Positions 9,768 to 20,721 are shown, counted from the stretch's first letter. The stretch: 64,000 bases of DNA from Gammaproteobacteria bacterium (GCA_026196575.1 JAPHSX010000030.1:1-64000), one strand, 5' to 3'. Numbers and translations: made by a program. The notes: generated by a model from the sequence alone, not told the origin.

Positions 9768-9882
9768 GCCATCGCGTTTGGGGTCGGGCCCAGAAAATAC
9801 GGTTTTTGAAAGAACAGTGGTCGGGTTAGCAAAGTGTAACCCGACCACGGGCTGTTACCTGCCACCGGTTAGCCAACAAAAA

Positions 9883-9904
9883 AAGGGCACCCGCAGGTGC
9901 CCTT
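9883..9904 (-). terminator. Rho-independent terminator downstream of amtB
   Basis: Minus-strand GGGCACCTGCGGGTGCCC hairpin followed by T-run. Confidence 0.85.
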
Positions 9905-9928
9905 CAGTTACTTCCACCAGGGAAAGAG

Positions 9929-11179
9929 CTACTTGCCGGTAAACTCCGGATAGGCCTCCAGCCCACACTCGGTAAGGTCGGTTCCCTCGTACTCCTCCTC
10001 TGCGCTGACGCGGATCCCCATCACTGCCTTGAGCACCAGCCAGGTGACGAAGCTGGCGCCGAAGACCCAGGCGAAGATGGTGGCGATGCCGATGAGCTGT
10101 GCGGTGAGTGTTGCCTCGGGGTTGGTGAGAACCACGGCCAGCAGCCCCCAGATCCCGACTACGCCATGCACCGAGATGGCACCGACCGGGTCGTCGATCT
10201 TCAGCTTGTCGAGGGTGATGATGGCGAAGACCACCAGTACGCCGCCGACCCCACCGATAGCGGTGGCGGCCAATGCGCTTGGGGTGAGCGGCTCGGCGGT
10301 GATGGCGACCAGGCCGGCGAGGGCGCCGTTCAGCGCCATCGTCAGGTCGGCCTTGCCAAACAGCAGCTTGGAGGCGATAAGGGCGGCGATGACGCCACCG
10401 GCGGCGGCCATGTTGGTGTTGACGAAGACCATCGCCACGGCATTGGCCTCGCCCACATCGGAGAGCTTCAGCTCGGAGCCGCCGTTAAAGCCGAACCAGC
10501 CCATCCACAGGATGAACATGCCGAGGGTGGCGAGCGGCATGTTGGCGCCGGGGATGGCGTTGATCTCGCCATTGGGGCCGTACTTGCCCTTGCGCGCGCC
10601 GAGCAGCAGCACGCCGGCCAGGGCGGCGGCGGCACCGGTCATGTGCACCACGCCGGAGCCGGCAAAGTCGAGGAAGCCGAGGCCATCGAGGAAACCGCCG
10701 CCCCACTTCCAGTACCCCTGCAGCGGATAGATGAAACCGGTCATCACCACGGCAAAGGCGAGGAAGGCCCACAACTTCATGCGCTCGGCCACCGCGCCCG
10801 AGACGATGGACATGGCGGTCGCCACGAACACCACCTGGAAGAAGAAGTCGGACATGGTGGAGTAGTAGGGGGCATCCTCGCCACCGGCCACGACTGCCGC
10901 CACCTCGTTGTCGGCCCCCAGCAGGAAGCTGATGCCCGGCCAGATGCTGGAGATTGCCGCATCGCCCGGATACATGATGTTGTAGCCGACCAGCATGTAC
11001 ATCACGCTGGCGATGGCGTAGAGCGCCACGTTCTTGGTGAGGATCTCGGCGGTATTCTTGGCGCGCACCAGGCCCGCCTCCAGCATGGAGAAGCCTGCCG
11101 CCATCCACATCACCAGCGCCCCGGATACCAGAAAGTAGAAGGTATCCAGCGCATATTTTACTTCTGTTATTGCTTCCAT
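9929..11179 (-). CDS. amtB: Ammonium transporter
   Basis: LVMWMAAGFSMLEAGLVRAKNTAEILTKNV, FAGSGVVHMTGAAAALAG, MGWFGFNGGSEL. Confidence 0.97.
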   Translation of the reverse strand: MEAITEVKYALDTFYFLVSGALVMWMAAGFSMLEAGLVRAKNTAEILTKNVALYAIASVMYMLVGYNIMYPGDAAISSIWPGISFLLGADNEVAAVVAGGEDAPYYSTMSDFFFQVVFVATAMSIVSGAVAERMKLWAFLAFAVVMTGFIYPLQGYWKWGGGFLDGLGFLDFAGSGVVHMTGAAAALAGVLLLGARKGKYGPNGEINAIPGANMPLATLGMFILWMGWFGFNGGSELKLSDVGEANAVAMVFVNTNMAAAGGVIAALIASKLLFGKADLTMALNGALAGLVAITAEPLTPSALAATAIGGVGGVLVVFAIITLDKLKIDDPVGAISVHGVVGIWGLLAVVLTNPEATLTAQLIGIATIFAWVFGASFVTWLVLKAVMGIRVSAEEEYEGTDLTECGLEAYPEFTGK

Positions 11180-11212
11180 CTCATTACCCTCCCACGGGGT
11201 CTTGTTATGCGT

Positions 11213-11737
<525 letters not shown>

Positions 11738-11804
11738 TCACCCATTGCGCGTGAGATGCACGGGGCAATGGATCACGGACGTAACTACCAGCCCCAGAAA
11801 AGCG

Positions 11805-11941
11805 TCTCACCGCAAAGGCGCAAAGTACGCAAAGGAAAACGCGGGCTGCGTAGCGATAGACCCAATGTGGAGGTAAGCCCGATACAGCGGAGCGGCATCA
11901 GGCCTACGACCTATATCAGCCTCTGCGCCTCTGCGGTGAGA
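11805..11941. repeat. MITE-like intergenic inverted repeat
   Basis: TCTCACCGCAAAGGCGCAAAGT (11805-) versus reverse complement of 11920-11941, TCTCACCGCAGAGGCGCAGAGG. Confidence 0.65.
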
Positions 11942-11986
11942 TCTTTTTGTTTTGGGGGCGAGTAAGTTACCACGCACCAATAAAAA

Positions 11987-12012
11987 ACCCGCCGCGGCGA
12001 ACCGGGGCGGGT
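11987..12012 (-). terminator. Rho-independent terminator of the porin gene
   Basis: Minus strand ACCCGCC...GGCGGGT hairpin followed by TTTTT. Confidence 0.75.
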
Positions 12013-12055
12013 CTTGCTGGTCGAGGCATCCGTGACGCGGTTGCGTCACATTATC

Positions 12056-12709
12056 CTAGAAGGACTGGCTCCAGGAGACGGTAACGCGGGGGTTATCCTC
12101 ACCGGCGCCGCTGTCGGTCAGATCATTCTTTTCGATCGCGAGGGTGAAGTCTGACTTGCTGACGCTCACCTTGAAGTGGCTGTAATCGGCATCGCTGTCG
12201 TTATCGAAACTGTACGCCCCGGCGGTGGCCCCCAGGGTGATCCCCTCGCTCACCTCGCTCTCCAGGCCGACGTAGTAGTAGATGTCACCCTCGCTGAAGG
12301 TGGCGGTATCGTCGTCATCCGAGCCGAAGGTGTAGGCCGCGCCGAAGCTGACGATATTGAAGCTGCCGTTGAAGTAGACCTCATTGAAATAGGTCTCGCT
12401 GACGGGATACTGGTAGCTCAGCAGGCCGACATCGTAGCCGAAGCCACCCGCCTCGCCGCCAAAGCCGCCATAGATGTCGAGCTCATACTCGCCACCGGCA
12501 AGGCTGGAGGTCCAGGCGCCCAGATAGAAGCCGGACTCCTGGGTATAGTCCATCCCACCCGAGACGGCGGCCAGATCGGCGGACTGGGTAACACCGCGCC
12601 AGATGTAGTTACTGGTGGCGCCCACGTTCATGGCTACCTCGGCCATCGCGGCGGAGCTGGCAGCGGTCAGTACGGCGGCGGCGATTAGAGATTTGGTCAC
12701 GTTTTTCAT
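12056..12709 (-). CDS. TorF-like putative porin
   Basis: Signal peptide; VAMNVGATSNYIWRGVTQSADLAAVSGGMDY; C-terminal aromatic residue (SWSQSF). Confidence 0.85.
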   Translation of the reverse strand: MKNVTKSLIAAAVLTAASSAAMAEVAMNVGATSNYIWRGVTQSADLAAVSGGMDYTQESGFYLGAWTSSLAGGEYELDIYGGFGGEAGGFGYDVGLLSYQYPVSETYFNEVYFNGSFNIVSFGAAYTFGSDDDDTATFSEGDIYYYVGLESEVSEGITLGATAGAYSFDNDSDADYSHFKVSVSKSDFTLAIEKNDLTDSGAGEDNPRVTVSWSQSF

Positions 12710-12782
12710 TTGGTTACTCCCGGTTTGTCATGCCTTCATCAAGCAGAAATTTCATCTTTGGTATCAACACACCCGATGACTT

Positions 12783-12798
12783 TGCATAACGTGTGCCA
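12783..12798 (-). promoter_or_regulatory. Predicted sigma54 promoter upstream of the porin gene
   Basis: Minus strand TGGCACACGTTATGCA with correct GG/GC spacing. Confidence 0.8.
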
Positions 12799-12989
12799 GC
12801 ATAAAAGGTTGCCCGTAAACCGCTGATTACGGTGCCTCGCGCTGGCCAACACCACCCTTAACGCACCAATAAAAGGCCGCCTGCCCTCAATTGGTGCCAG
12901 GCGCCATACGACATGCCAGGTACACACCGGGGCGGGAAATAGCGTACTATTCTGCAAACCAGAGGCGAAACCCGCAGCGAGCATCGACC

Positions 12990-13235
12990 ATGAACAAACC
13001 ACTATTCGACACCATCCTCAACCGCTTCAGCAGCACCCTGCCACCGGGTGCCGGGGTGTTGCGCGAGGATCTGGAGAGCGGCCTGCGCGCGGCGCTCCAC
13101 TCCGCCCTTGACAAGCTGGAGCTGGTGACCCGCGAGGAGTTCGAGGTGCAGGCCCAGGTACTGCAGCGCAGCCGCGCCCGGCTGGAGCAGCTGGAGAAGA
13201 CGGTGGCCGCCCTGGAGAGCCGACTCAACCCATAA
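12990..13235 (+). CDS. ubiK: BMFP-domain protein (UbiK/YqiC-like)
   Basis: Short coiled-coil protein: LREDLESGLRAALHSALDKLELVTREEFEVQAQVLQRSRARLEQLE. Confidence 0.85.
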   Translation: MNKPLFDTILNRFSSTLPPGAGVLREDLESGLRAALHSALDKLELVTREEFEVQAQVLQRSRARLEQLEKTVAALESRLNP

Positions 13236-13281
13236 TGCCCGCGGGGCAGCCCGCGCCGCCAACCACCATGGAAGGGATACC

Positions 13282-14787
13282 GTGTCACTTGCCACCATCC
13301 ACAGCCGCGCCACCGTCGGCATCCAGGCCCCACCGGTCACTGTCGAGGTGCACCTGGCCAACGGCCTGCCTGCCCTCAATATCGTTGGCCTGCCCGAGGC
13401 GGCGGTAAAGGAGAGCAAGGATCGGGTGCGCGCCGCGCTGCAGAACGCCCGCTTCGAGTTCCCCGCCCGGCGCATCACCATCAACCTCGCCCCTGCCGAT
13501 CTGCCCAAGGAGGGGGGACGCTTCGATCTGCCCATTGCCCTCGGTATCCTCGTCGCCTCGGGGCAACTCCCCGCCGACAAACTGGGGCAGTATGAGTTCA
13601 TCGGCGAGCTGGCCCTCTCCGGCGAGCTGCGTCCGGTGCGCGGCGTGCTGCCGGTGGCGCTGCAGAGCCGGGAGGCGGGACGCACCCTGGTGCTACCGGC
13701 GCAAAACGGTGCCGAGGCGGCGCTCATCAGCGGCGCGACGGTACAGCCGGCGCACCACCTGCTGGAGATCTGCGCCCACCTGCACGGCCAGCAGCCGCTT
13801 CCCTTCGCCGAGCCACCCCCCGTCACTGCCAGCCCCGACTATCCCGATTTGGCCGAGGTCTACGGCCAGCATCAGGCGCGTCGCGCCCTGGAGATCGCCG
13901 CCGCCGGCAACCACAGCCTGCTCTTCTACGGCCCGCCCGGTACCGGCAAGACGATGCTGGCGAGCCGGTTGCCCGGAATCCTGCCGCCGATGAGCGAGGC
14001 GGAGGCGATCGAGAGCGCGGTGATCGCCTCGGTCAGCGAACAGGGCTTTCTGCCACAGAACTGGGGGCGCCACCCCTACCGCGCCCCGCACCACACCGCC
14101 TCGGCGGTGGCGCTGGTGGGCGGCGGCAGCAACCCGCGCCCCGGCGAGATCTCGCTGGCCCACCAGGGGGTGCTGTTTCTCGATGAGCTGCCGGAGTTCG
14201 ACCGCAAGGTGCTGGAGGTGCTGCGCGAGCCGCTGGAGTCGGGCACCATCACCATCTCGCGTGCCGCCCGCCAGGCGGAGTTTCCGGCCCGCTTCCAGCT
14301 CATCGCGGCGATGAATCCCTGCCCCTGCGGCTATCTGGGCCACCCCAACGGCCGCTGCCGCTGCAGCGGCGAACAGGTGGCGCGTTATCGCGCCCGCCTC
14401 TCCGGGCCGCTGCTGGATCGCATCGACATGCATGTGGAGGTGCCACCGCTGCCGCGTGGCACGCTGCAACAACAGCAGGGGATGGAGGCGAGTGCAACGG
14501 TACGCGAGCGGGTCAGCCGCTGCCGGGAGCGGCAGCTGGCGCTACGCCACAAGGCCAACAGCCGGCTCGACAATCGTGAGCTGAAGCGCTTCTGCGCCCT
14601 GCAACCGCGCGAGGGGCAGCTGCTGGAGCAGGCCACCGAGCAGCTGGGGCTCTCGGCGCGGGCCCACCAGCGCATTCTGCGCCTGGCGCGCACCATTGCC
14701 GACCTGGAGGGGGTGGCGGAGATCGAGGTAAAACACCTCAGCGAGGCGATTGGTTACCGCCGGCTGGACCGCCAGCAGCGCGGGTAA
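13282..14787 (+). CDS. comM: YifB-family Mg-chelatase-like AAA ATPase (ComM)
   Basis: GPPGTGKTMLASRLPGILPP, FLDELPEFDRKVLEVLREPLESG, AAMNPCPCGYLG. Confidence 0.95.
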   Translation: MSLATIHSRATVGIQAPPVTVEVHLANGLPALNIVGLPEAAVKESKDRVRAALQNARFEFPARRITINLAPADLPKEGGRFDLPIALGILVASGQLPADKLGQYEFIGELALSGELRPVRGVLPVALQSREAGRTLVLPAQNGAEAALISGATVQPAHHLLEICAHLHGQQPLPFAEPPPVTASPDYPDLAEVYGQHQARRALEIAAAGNHSLLFYGPPGTGKTMLASRLPGILPPMSEAEAIESAVIASVSEQGFLPQNWGRHPYRAPHHTASAVALVGGGSNPRPGEISLAHQGVLFLDELPEFDRKVLEVLREPLESGTITISRAARQAEFPARFQLIAAMNPCPCGYLGHPNGRCRCSGEQVARYRARLSGPLLDRIDMHVEVPPLPRGTLQQQQGMEASATVRERVSRCRERQLALRHKANSRLDNRELKRFCALQPREGQLLEQATEQLGLSARAHQRILRLARTIADLEGVAEIEVKHLSEAIGYRRLDRQQRG

Positions 14788-14790
14788 GCC

Positions 14791-14964
14791 TCAGCGCATA
14801 AAGGTGAGATAGAGGGCGTCGACCAGATTGGGAAAGAGGAACAGCAGCAGGCCGATGAGGAGCAGCGCCAGCAGCAGCCACCAGTGGCCATAGCGGCGGC
14901 GCGGCGCGCCAAACAGCGGTCGCTTGCTCCAGTTCCGATCATTAAAGAGGGGGCCTTTGCGCAC
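14791..14964 (-). CDS. Small single-TM hypothetical protein
   Basis: 57 aa from GTG; HWWLLLALLLIGLLLFLFPNLVDALYLTFMR. Confidence 0.45.
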   Translation of the reverse strand: MRKGPLFNDRNWSKRPLFGAPRRRYGHWWLLLALLLIGLLLFLFPNLVDALYLTFMR

Positions 14965-15102
14965 CAATAATCCCGTTATGACTTTGTGGACAATGCGCCC
15001 AGCATGACGCAAAGCGGCCCCCCGGTAAAGGCACTGCTTCACACTGCCCCACACTCCCCATCTGCTACAATGGCGCCCCGGTTCATTGAGTCCCTGTTGC
15101 CC

Positions 15103-17112
15103 GTGTCCAACCTCAACCCCCGACAGCGCGAAGCGGTTCGCTACATCGACGGCCCCCTGCTGGTGCTGGCGGGTGCCGGCTCGGGCAAGACGCGGGTGAT
15201 CACGCAGAAGATCGCCTACCTCATCCAGTCCTGCGGCATCAGCGCGCAGCACATCGCCGCGGTCACCTTTACCAACAAGGCGGCGCGCGAGATGAAGGAG
15301 CGGGTAGGCCAGCTCCTGGGCAGCAGCGAGGGGCGCGGGCTGCGCGTCTCCACCTTCCACACCCTGGGGCTCGACATCATCCGCCGTGAACTGGCCACCC
15401 TCGGCTACAAGGCGGGCTTCTCCATCTTCGACGCCGCCGACAGCAACGCGCTGATCCGCGAACTGCTGCGCAAGGAGGCCGCCGGCGAGGAGATGGAGAG
15501 GGAGGTGCAGCGCCACATCTCCGGCTGGAAGAACCACTTCATCACCCCGGCACAGGCGCTGGCCACTGCCGAAGACCCCCTGGCCCACGCCGCGGCGATC
15601 CTCTACGAGGGTTACAACCGCCACCTCAAGGCCTACAACGCGGTCGACTTCGATGACCTCATCATGCTGCCGGTGCTGCTGTTCGAGGCCCGCCCCGAGG
15701 TGCTGGCGCGCTGGCAGCAGCGCCTCCGCTACCTGCTGGTGGACGAGTACCAGGACACCAACGCCACCCAGTACCGGCTGGTGCAACTGTTGGTGGGGCT
15801 GGAGGGACGACTCACCGTGGTGGGCGATGATGACCAGTCGATCTACGCCTGGCGCGGCGCGCAGCCGGAGAATCTTGCCCTGCTGAAGCAGGACTTTCCC
15901 GGCCTCAGGGTGATCAAGCTGGAACAGAACTACCGCTCGATGGGGCGCATCCTCAAGGCGGCCAACCAGCTCATCGACCACAATCCCCACCTCTTCGACA
16001 AAAAGCTCTGGAGCGAGCTCGGTTACGGCGACCCGATCCGCGTGGTGGTGGCCGCCGACGAGCAGGACGAGGCACTGAAGGTGGCCTCAAGCATCATCCA
16101 CCACCGGCTGCAACAGCAGGCCGACTACAGGGATTTTGCCATCCTCTACCGCGGCAACCACCAGAGCAGGCTATTCGAGAAGGTGCTGCGCGAGCAGCGC
16201 ATCCCCTACACCCTCTCCGGCGGTACCTCCTTCTTCTCCCACACCGAGGTGAAGGACATCATGGCCTACCTGCGCCTGCTGGTGAATCCGGACGACGACA
16301 GCGCCTTCCTGCGCGTGGTCAACACCCCGCGGCGCGAGCTGGGCGCCGCCACCATCGAAAAACTCGGTAGCTACGCCACGATGCGCGGTATCGGCCTCTT
16401 TGCCGCCAGCTTCGAGGTGGGGCTGCGCCAGCACCTTGGGGCACGGGCGATGCAGCGTCTCTCGCACTTTGCCGAGTGGCTGGTGGAGATCGGCGATCGC
16501 GCCCGGCGCGGCGACCCGGTGGCCGCTGCCCGCGATCTCATCCGCGACATCGATTACCACTCCTGGCTCAATGAGAGCAGCAACGATCTGAAGCAGGCGG
16601 AACGGCGCATGGCCAATGTGGAGGAGCTGCTCGCCTGGCTGGCCCGCATGGCCGCTGACGAGGAGAACGCCGGGCTGGGGCTCACCGAGATGGTGGCGAA
16701 GATGAGCCTGATGGATATCCTGGAGCGGCAGAACGAGGAGGAGGGTGGCGATAGCGTGCGCATGATGACCCTGCACGCCTCCAAGGGGCTGGAGTTCCCC
16801 CACGTCTTTCTCGCCGGCATGGAGGAGGAGCTGCTGCCCCACCGTGTCTCCATCGAGGAGGATAATATCGAGGAGGAGCGGCGCCTCGCCTACGTCGGCA
16901 TCACCCGAGCCCAGCGCACCCTCACCATCACCCTCGCCGCCCGCCGTCGGCGCGCAGGTGAACTGGTGCGCTGCGAACCGAGTCGCTTCCTCGCCGAACT
17001 GCCGGAGGATGACCTCAGCTGGGAGGGCAAGGGGATAGAGCTGCCTGCGGAGGAGCGCCAACAGCGCGGACGCGCCCATCTGGCCAATCTGAAGGGGATG
17101 CTCGGCGCTTAG
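15103..17112 (+). CDS. rep: ATP-dependent DNA helicase Rep
   Basis: LNPRQREAVRYIDGPLLVLAGAGSGKTRVITQKIAYLI; VDEYQDTN; start (GTG) chosen by analogy with Rep. Confidence 0.94.
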   Translation: MSNLNPRQREAVRYIDGPLLVLAGAGSGKTRVITQKIAYLIQSCGISAQHIAAVTFTNKAAREMKERVGQLLGSSEGRGLRVSTFHTLGLDIIRRELATLGYKAGFSIFDAADSNALIRELLRKEAAGEEMEREVQRHISGWKNHFITPAQALATAEDPLAHAAAILYEGYNRHLKAYNAVDFDDLIMLPVLLFEARPEVLARWQQRLRYLLVDEYQDTNATQYRLVQLLVGLEGRLTVVGDDDQSIYAWRGAQPENLALLKQDFPGLRVIKLEQNYRSMGRILKAANQLIDHNPHLFDKKLWSELGYGDPIRVVVAADEQDEALKVASSIIHHRLQQQADYRDFAILYRGNHQSRLFEKVLREQRIPYTLSGGTSFFSHTEVKDIMAYLRLLVNPDDDSAFLRVVNTPRRELGAATIEKLGSYATMRGIGLFAASFEVGLRQHLGARAMQRLSHFAEWLVEIGDRARRGDPVAAARDLIRDIDYHSWLNESSNDLKQAERRMANVEELLAWLARMAADEENAGLGLTEMVAKMSLMDILERQNEEEGGDSVRMMTLHASKGLEFPHVFLAGMEEELLPHRVSIEEDNIEEERRLAYVGITRAQRTLTITLAARRRRAGELVRCEPSRFLAELPEDDLSWEGKGIELPAEERQQRGRAHLANLKGMLGA

Positions 17113-17157
17113 GAGCCTGTCTGACTTAACCCGAATGGTAACGACTCGCCCCACCGC

Positions 17158-17183
17158 GGGGAGAGGGGCTTGACCCTCTCCCC
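17158..17183. repeat. GGGGAGAGGG...CCCTCTCCCC inverted repeat
   Basis: 10-bp perfect arms; same arms as 340-363. Confidence 0.75.
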
Positions 17184-17356
17184 TGGGGAAAAGGGGGCGG
17201 GGATGAGGGGGGCATCCCTCGGCGGCCTCTACCCATCATACCTGCACGATCGCGCTGGAAATCGTGAAAGTGGTTGCTGATATTTCTTTTCCCTGCGCAT
17301 GTGGGGATGTTCCTTGCGGGTGTCGATCCGCGTTTTAAGATCTTGGCTATGTGTTG

Positions 17357-18253
17357 TTAGCCCCTGTCATTCCAGAAGTTGTAGAAGTTAAACCAGTTGT
17401 AGGGATACCTGCGGCAATAATGTTCCAGACGTTCGACGTAGAGTTGGGTCATCGCCTGGACTTGTTGCATGCGGTTTTTTCGCTCTAGACTGAAACCTTC
17501 GCTGAGTATCTCGAAATGGATCTCATAGCGACGGCCACCAACATAGACACCGAAGAACATAAACACCGGCACCTGTAGTAGTCCGGCGACCAGCAGCGGT
17601 CCGGCGGGAAATTCGCAGGTTTCACCGAAGAACTGACATTCGACGACCTTATCATCCAGCGCCACCCGGTCACCGAGGATGCCGACGACCTCACCGCGCT
17701 CCATCGCCGCCTGCACCCGAAACAGGGTGTCACTGCGACCGACCGGTATCACCGTCTCCTTGATCTCCGGGTTCAGGGCATTGAGTACACGGCCCACCTT
17801 CTCGGCGTTCGCCTCATGCATCAGGGCATGAAAGACCACGCCATCCTCCTTGCTTGCCAGACTGCGCAACAGCTCAAAACTGCCAAGGTGTGATCCCATC
17901 ATCAGGCAGCCCTTGCCGCGGTGATATTGCGCCAGCAGTTCCGGGTAGCCGTGGATGGTGATATCAAAGTGATCCAGCCGGTTGGTGATCAGATAGACCC
18001 GGTCCAGGATGGTGGCGGCAAAGGTGTGGACATGATGAAACAGTTCACTAAAGCGCGGTGTGTGTCCCAGCACACGACGCAGATAAAAACGTGAGGCGCG
18101 ACGCGCACGCGGCACCAGCAGAACGAAGTAGAAGCTGATGGGGTAGAGCAACAGGCGGCCCAGCGGCCTACCGAGGCGCAGTGCTATCCAGCCTATCAGG
18201 CGGATCAGCAGCAGACTGCCGCGCTCTTTTTGTTGCAACCAGGTTCTCTGCAT
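17357..18253 (-). CDS. LpxL/HtrB-like lysophospholipid acyltransferase
   Basis: GKGCLMMGSHLGSFELLRSLA, VVGILGDRVALDDKVVECQFFGETCEFPAGPLLVA. Confidence 0.85.
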   Translation of the reverse strand: MQRTWLQQKERGSLLLIRLIGWIALRLGRPLGRLLLYPISFYFVLLVPRARRASRFYLRRVLGHTPRFSELFHHVHTFAATILDRVYLITNRLDHFDITIHGYPELLAQYHRGKGCLMMGSHLGSFELLRSLASKEDGVVFHALMHEANAEKVGRVLNALNPEIKETVIPVGRSDTLFRVQAAMERGEVVGILGDRVALDDKVVECQFFGETCEFPAGPLLVAGLLQVPVFMFFGVYVGGRRYEIHFEILSEGFSLERKNRMQQVQAMTQLYVERLEHYCRRYPYNWFNFYNFWNDRG

Positions 18254-18282
18254 GCTCGTAAACCTTTCGGTAATCGGTCGTC

Positions 18283-19362
18283 TTACGGGCGTTTTTTGCA
18301 GGCGAAAAGGGTATGACAGAGGCCAAGGTTGTCGGTGGCCTTTTCCAGTTCCAGCCCCGCAGCCTCGATGCACTCAAGAAGTTCCCGTGAGTGATACATC
18401 TTGGAGTTGCCGCTGGCCATTGCTGTGAAGTAGAGCGAGGTGTTGATCAGGGAGTAGCTGGAGGTCTCATGCTGCTGACGATCCCAGCAGGTTTCAAGGA
18501 TATAGACGGTGGAGTTGGACTCCATTATCTGGGCGATACGCTTGAGAATGCTAATGATCTCCGCTTTACCAAAGCAGGAGAGAAACTGACTCAGCCAGTA
18601 GATATCGAGGCCCGGTGGAAAGTGACTCGACTCATCCAGCAGATCCATGCCCAGCGGGGTAACCCGTTCGCTGAACCCTGCTTCACTCACGTTACGGATA
18701 GCGTTTTGCAGCTGGTCGGGAAGGTCGACCATGGTGATATGCACATCGGCATCGTACTGGGCAGCGAGAATCGTGAATTTGCCAACATTGGTGCCGATAT
18801 CGACCAGGGTTTTGGGTTTCGCCGCAAAGATCAATTTCAGTGCTGCCGGGTAGGCGGTATCGGAGTAGAAATGGTCGAAGGCGTACCAGCTATTCTTTAC
18901 CTGTTCTGGCAGGTGCGGCAGGGCCTGATAGAGGGTTTCCCACTGTTCACCGAAGACCTTTAGACCGCTCGGTCTACCGCTCTTGATCGCCTCGTCCAGA
19001 TAGAACATGCCCTGGTAACAGACGTCGTGATTGTAATCCATATTGATGCGTGTCATCGGGTCGTGTAGCAGGTAGTAGCCGACTTTGCTGAGGGTGAATT
19101 TCTCTTCATCATTCAGCTCCACCACGCCACAGCTCATACCACTCTCCAGCAGCGTCTCGACGCCGTAAAGTGACAGCCCCAGCGCCTCGGCGATGCCCTG
19201 TGCATCAACCCCCTGTGCCTTGTGCTGTTCCAGCTGCTCCAGGATGCCGAGTTCGCGCATGGTGCGTACCGCCTGAAAGATCAGCGGGGCAAAGGCGATC
19301 TTTTGCGCCTCGTCAATCGCCTCGTAGGCAGAGAGTTTTGTCTGCTTAAAAATGGGTTTCAT
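18283..19362 (-). CDS. SAM-dependent (O-methyltransferase-like) methyltransferase
   Basis: TLVDIGTNVGKFTILAAQYDADVHITMVDLP; winged-helix-like N-terminus. Confidence 0.85.
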   Translation of the reverse strand: MKPIFKQTKLSAYEAIDEAQKIAFAPLIFQAVRTMRELGILEQLEQHKAQGVDAQGIAEALGLSLYGVETLLESGMSCGVVELNDEEKFTLSKVGYYLLHDPMTRINMDYNHDVCYQGMFYLDEAIKSGRPSGLKVFGEQWETLYQALPHLPEQVKNSWYAFDHFYSDTAYPAALKLIFAAKPKTLVDIGTNVGKFTILAAQYDADVHITMVDLPDQLQNAIRNVSEAGFSERVTPLGMDLLDESSHFPPGLDIYWLSQFLSCFGKAEIISILKRIAQIMESNSTVYILETCWDRQQHETSSYSLINTSLYFTAMASGNSKMYHSRELLECIEAAGLELEKATDNLGLCHTLFACKKRP

Positions 19363-19561
19363 GTAGGGTGCTCCGTGCCGGATCTTCTATCGCCGTTATC
19401 ATCGTGGCGCTCTATTTGGTCGTGATGTAGAGATCATTGCATATTCCGGCCCACCGTGAACACCCGTTGCTTCGCAATTGCCCCATCCGTTGCACTGGCG
19501 AGTTGAATTCGCGTAGGATATATTGCGCGTTGGAGTTAATAAAAAACAGAGGAGATAGAGT

Positions 19562-19951
19562 ATGTCAAAGAGAATTTTAGTTATCACCTTATCACTGGCG
19601 CTGGCACTGTTGGCCGGCTGTCGCTCTGAGGCAGTTTATAATGTTGAGCAAGCGGCTGTTGTGGCCTCCATTGATAAGCCCTCAGCACAAGATGTGAAGA
19701 CGGCAATTATGCGAGCGGGTGGCGGACTGGGCTGGGTGATGAAAGAAAATGGCAATGGAAAGCTGATTGGGACCCTCTCCCTGCGCAAGCACCTTGCCGT
19801 TGTCGATATCGATTACAGTACAAAGTCCTATAGCATCAACTATAAGGACAGCCAGCAGCTTGACTACACGGGTACCACCATCCACAAAAACTACAATGGG
19901 TGGATACAGAACCTGAATAGAGCAATTCAGACGCAACTCAACCTGCTGTAG
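19562..19951 (+). CDS. Small lipoprotein of unknown function
   Basis: Lipobox LLAGC; 129 aa; sits inside the APE-like cluster on the opposite strand. Confidence 0.8.
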   Translation: MSKRILVITLSLALALLAGCRSEAVYNVEQAAVVASIDKPSAQDVKTAIMRAGGGLGWVMKENGNGKLIGTLSLRKHLAVVDIDYSTKSYSINYKDSQQLDYTGTTIHKNYNGWIQNLNRAIQTQLNLL

Positions 19952-19971
19952 TCGCTGTCACGGGCCGGGGT

Positions 19972-20721
19972 TCACTCGGCCCGCTGCACTCTCCTCCCCC
20001 TTAGCGCACGCCACAACCCTTGTGGATAAAGCCCTCTTGATAAAAGGCTCCAGGCGACCATCAAAACAATGCGTGTAATGTCTGCAACGGGCCGGAAGTG
20101 GCTAGCGCGGGCATTGGAGTGATAGCTTGATGAGATGGGTGTGACGTTGCAGGGTGTGCCCAAGCGTGCCGCATCAATCAGTGCCTTGCTCTCAAAGACA
20201 AAGCCGTACTTCCTACCGGTATCTGGCTGAAGCCGTCTGATCAGACTGGCAGGATAGAGACGAAAACCTGACTGTGTATCCTGTATCCATTGCCCTGCTG
20301 CCCAGGATATCCAGAAGTCCGCAAAACGATTGGCCGCCAGACGTGCACGCGGTGCCTGGTCATTGTCCTTAAGCCTTGCAGCAATAATGATCTCCCCGGG
20401 ATTTTTCTCTGCGTTTTTCAGTATGGCGGGTATATCTTCGGGGCGGTGTTGGCCATCGCCATCAATGGAAATGACCTGTTCGGCCCCTGCCTTGAGTGCG
20501 TGTTGCATGCCGTACCACAGGGCGGCGGCTTTACCACTATTTTGATCGTTTGCGAGAAGGGTGACGGTCAGACCTTCCAGCATCGCCTGCGTATTATCGG
20601 TAGAGCCATCATCGACAATAATTACCGGAAGAGAAAGTTGCAGGCAGCGTTCAACCAGGCCGCGGATGGTTGCCCCCTCGTTGTAGGCAGGAATGACGAT
20701 AACCGTTTTTTTCTCCCTCAC
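19972..20721 (-). CDS. Family 2 glycosyltransferase
   Basis: VIVIPAYNEGATIRGLVERCLQLSLPVIIVDDGSTDNT; SIDGDGQH. Confidence 0.92.
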   Translation of the reverse strand: MREKKTVIVIPAYNEGATIRGLVERCLQLSLPVIIVDDGSTDNTQAMLEGLTVTLLANDQNSGKAAALWYGMQHALKAGAEQVISIDGDGQHRPEDIPAILKNAEKNPGEIIIAARLKDNDQAPRARLAANRFADFWISWAAGQWIQDTQSGFRLYPASLIRRLQPDTGRKYGFVFESKALIDAARLGTPCNVTPISSSYHSNARASHFRPVADITRIVLMVAWSLLSRGLYPQGLWRALRGRRVQRAE

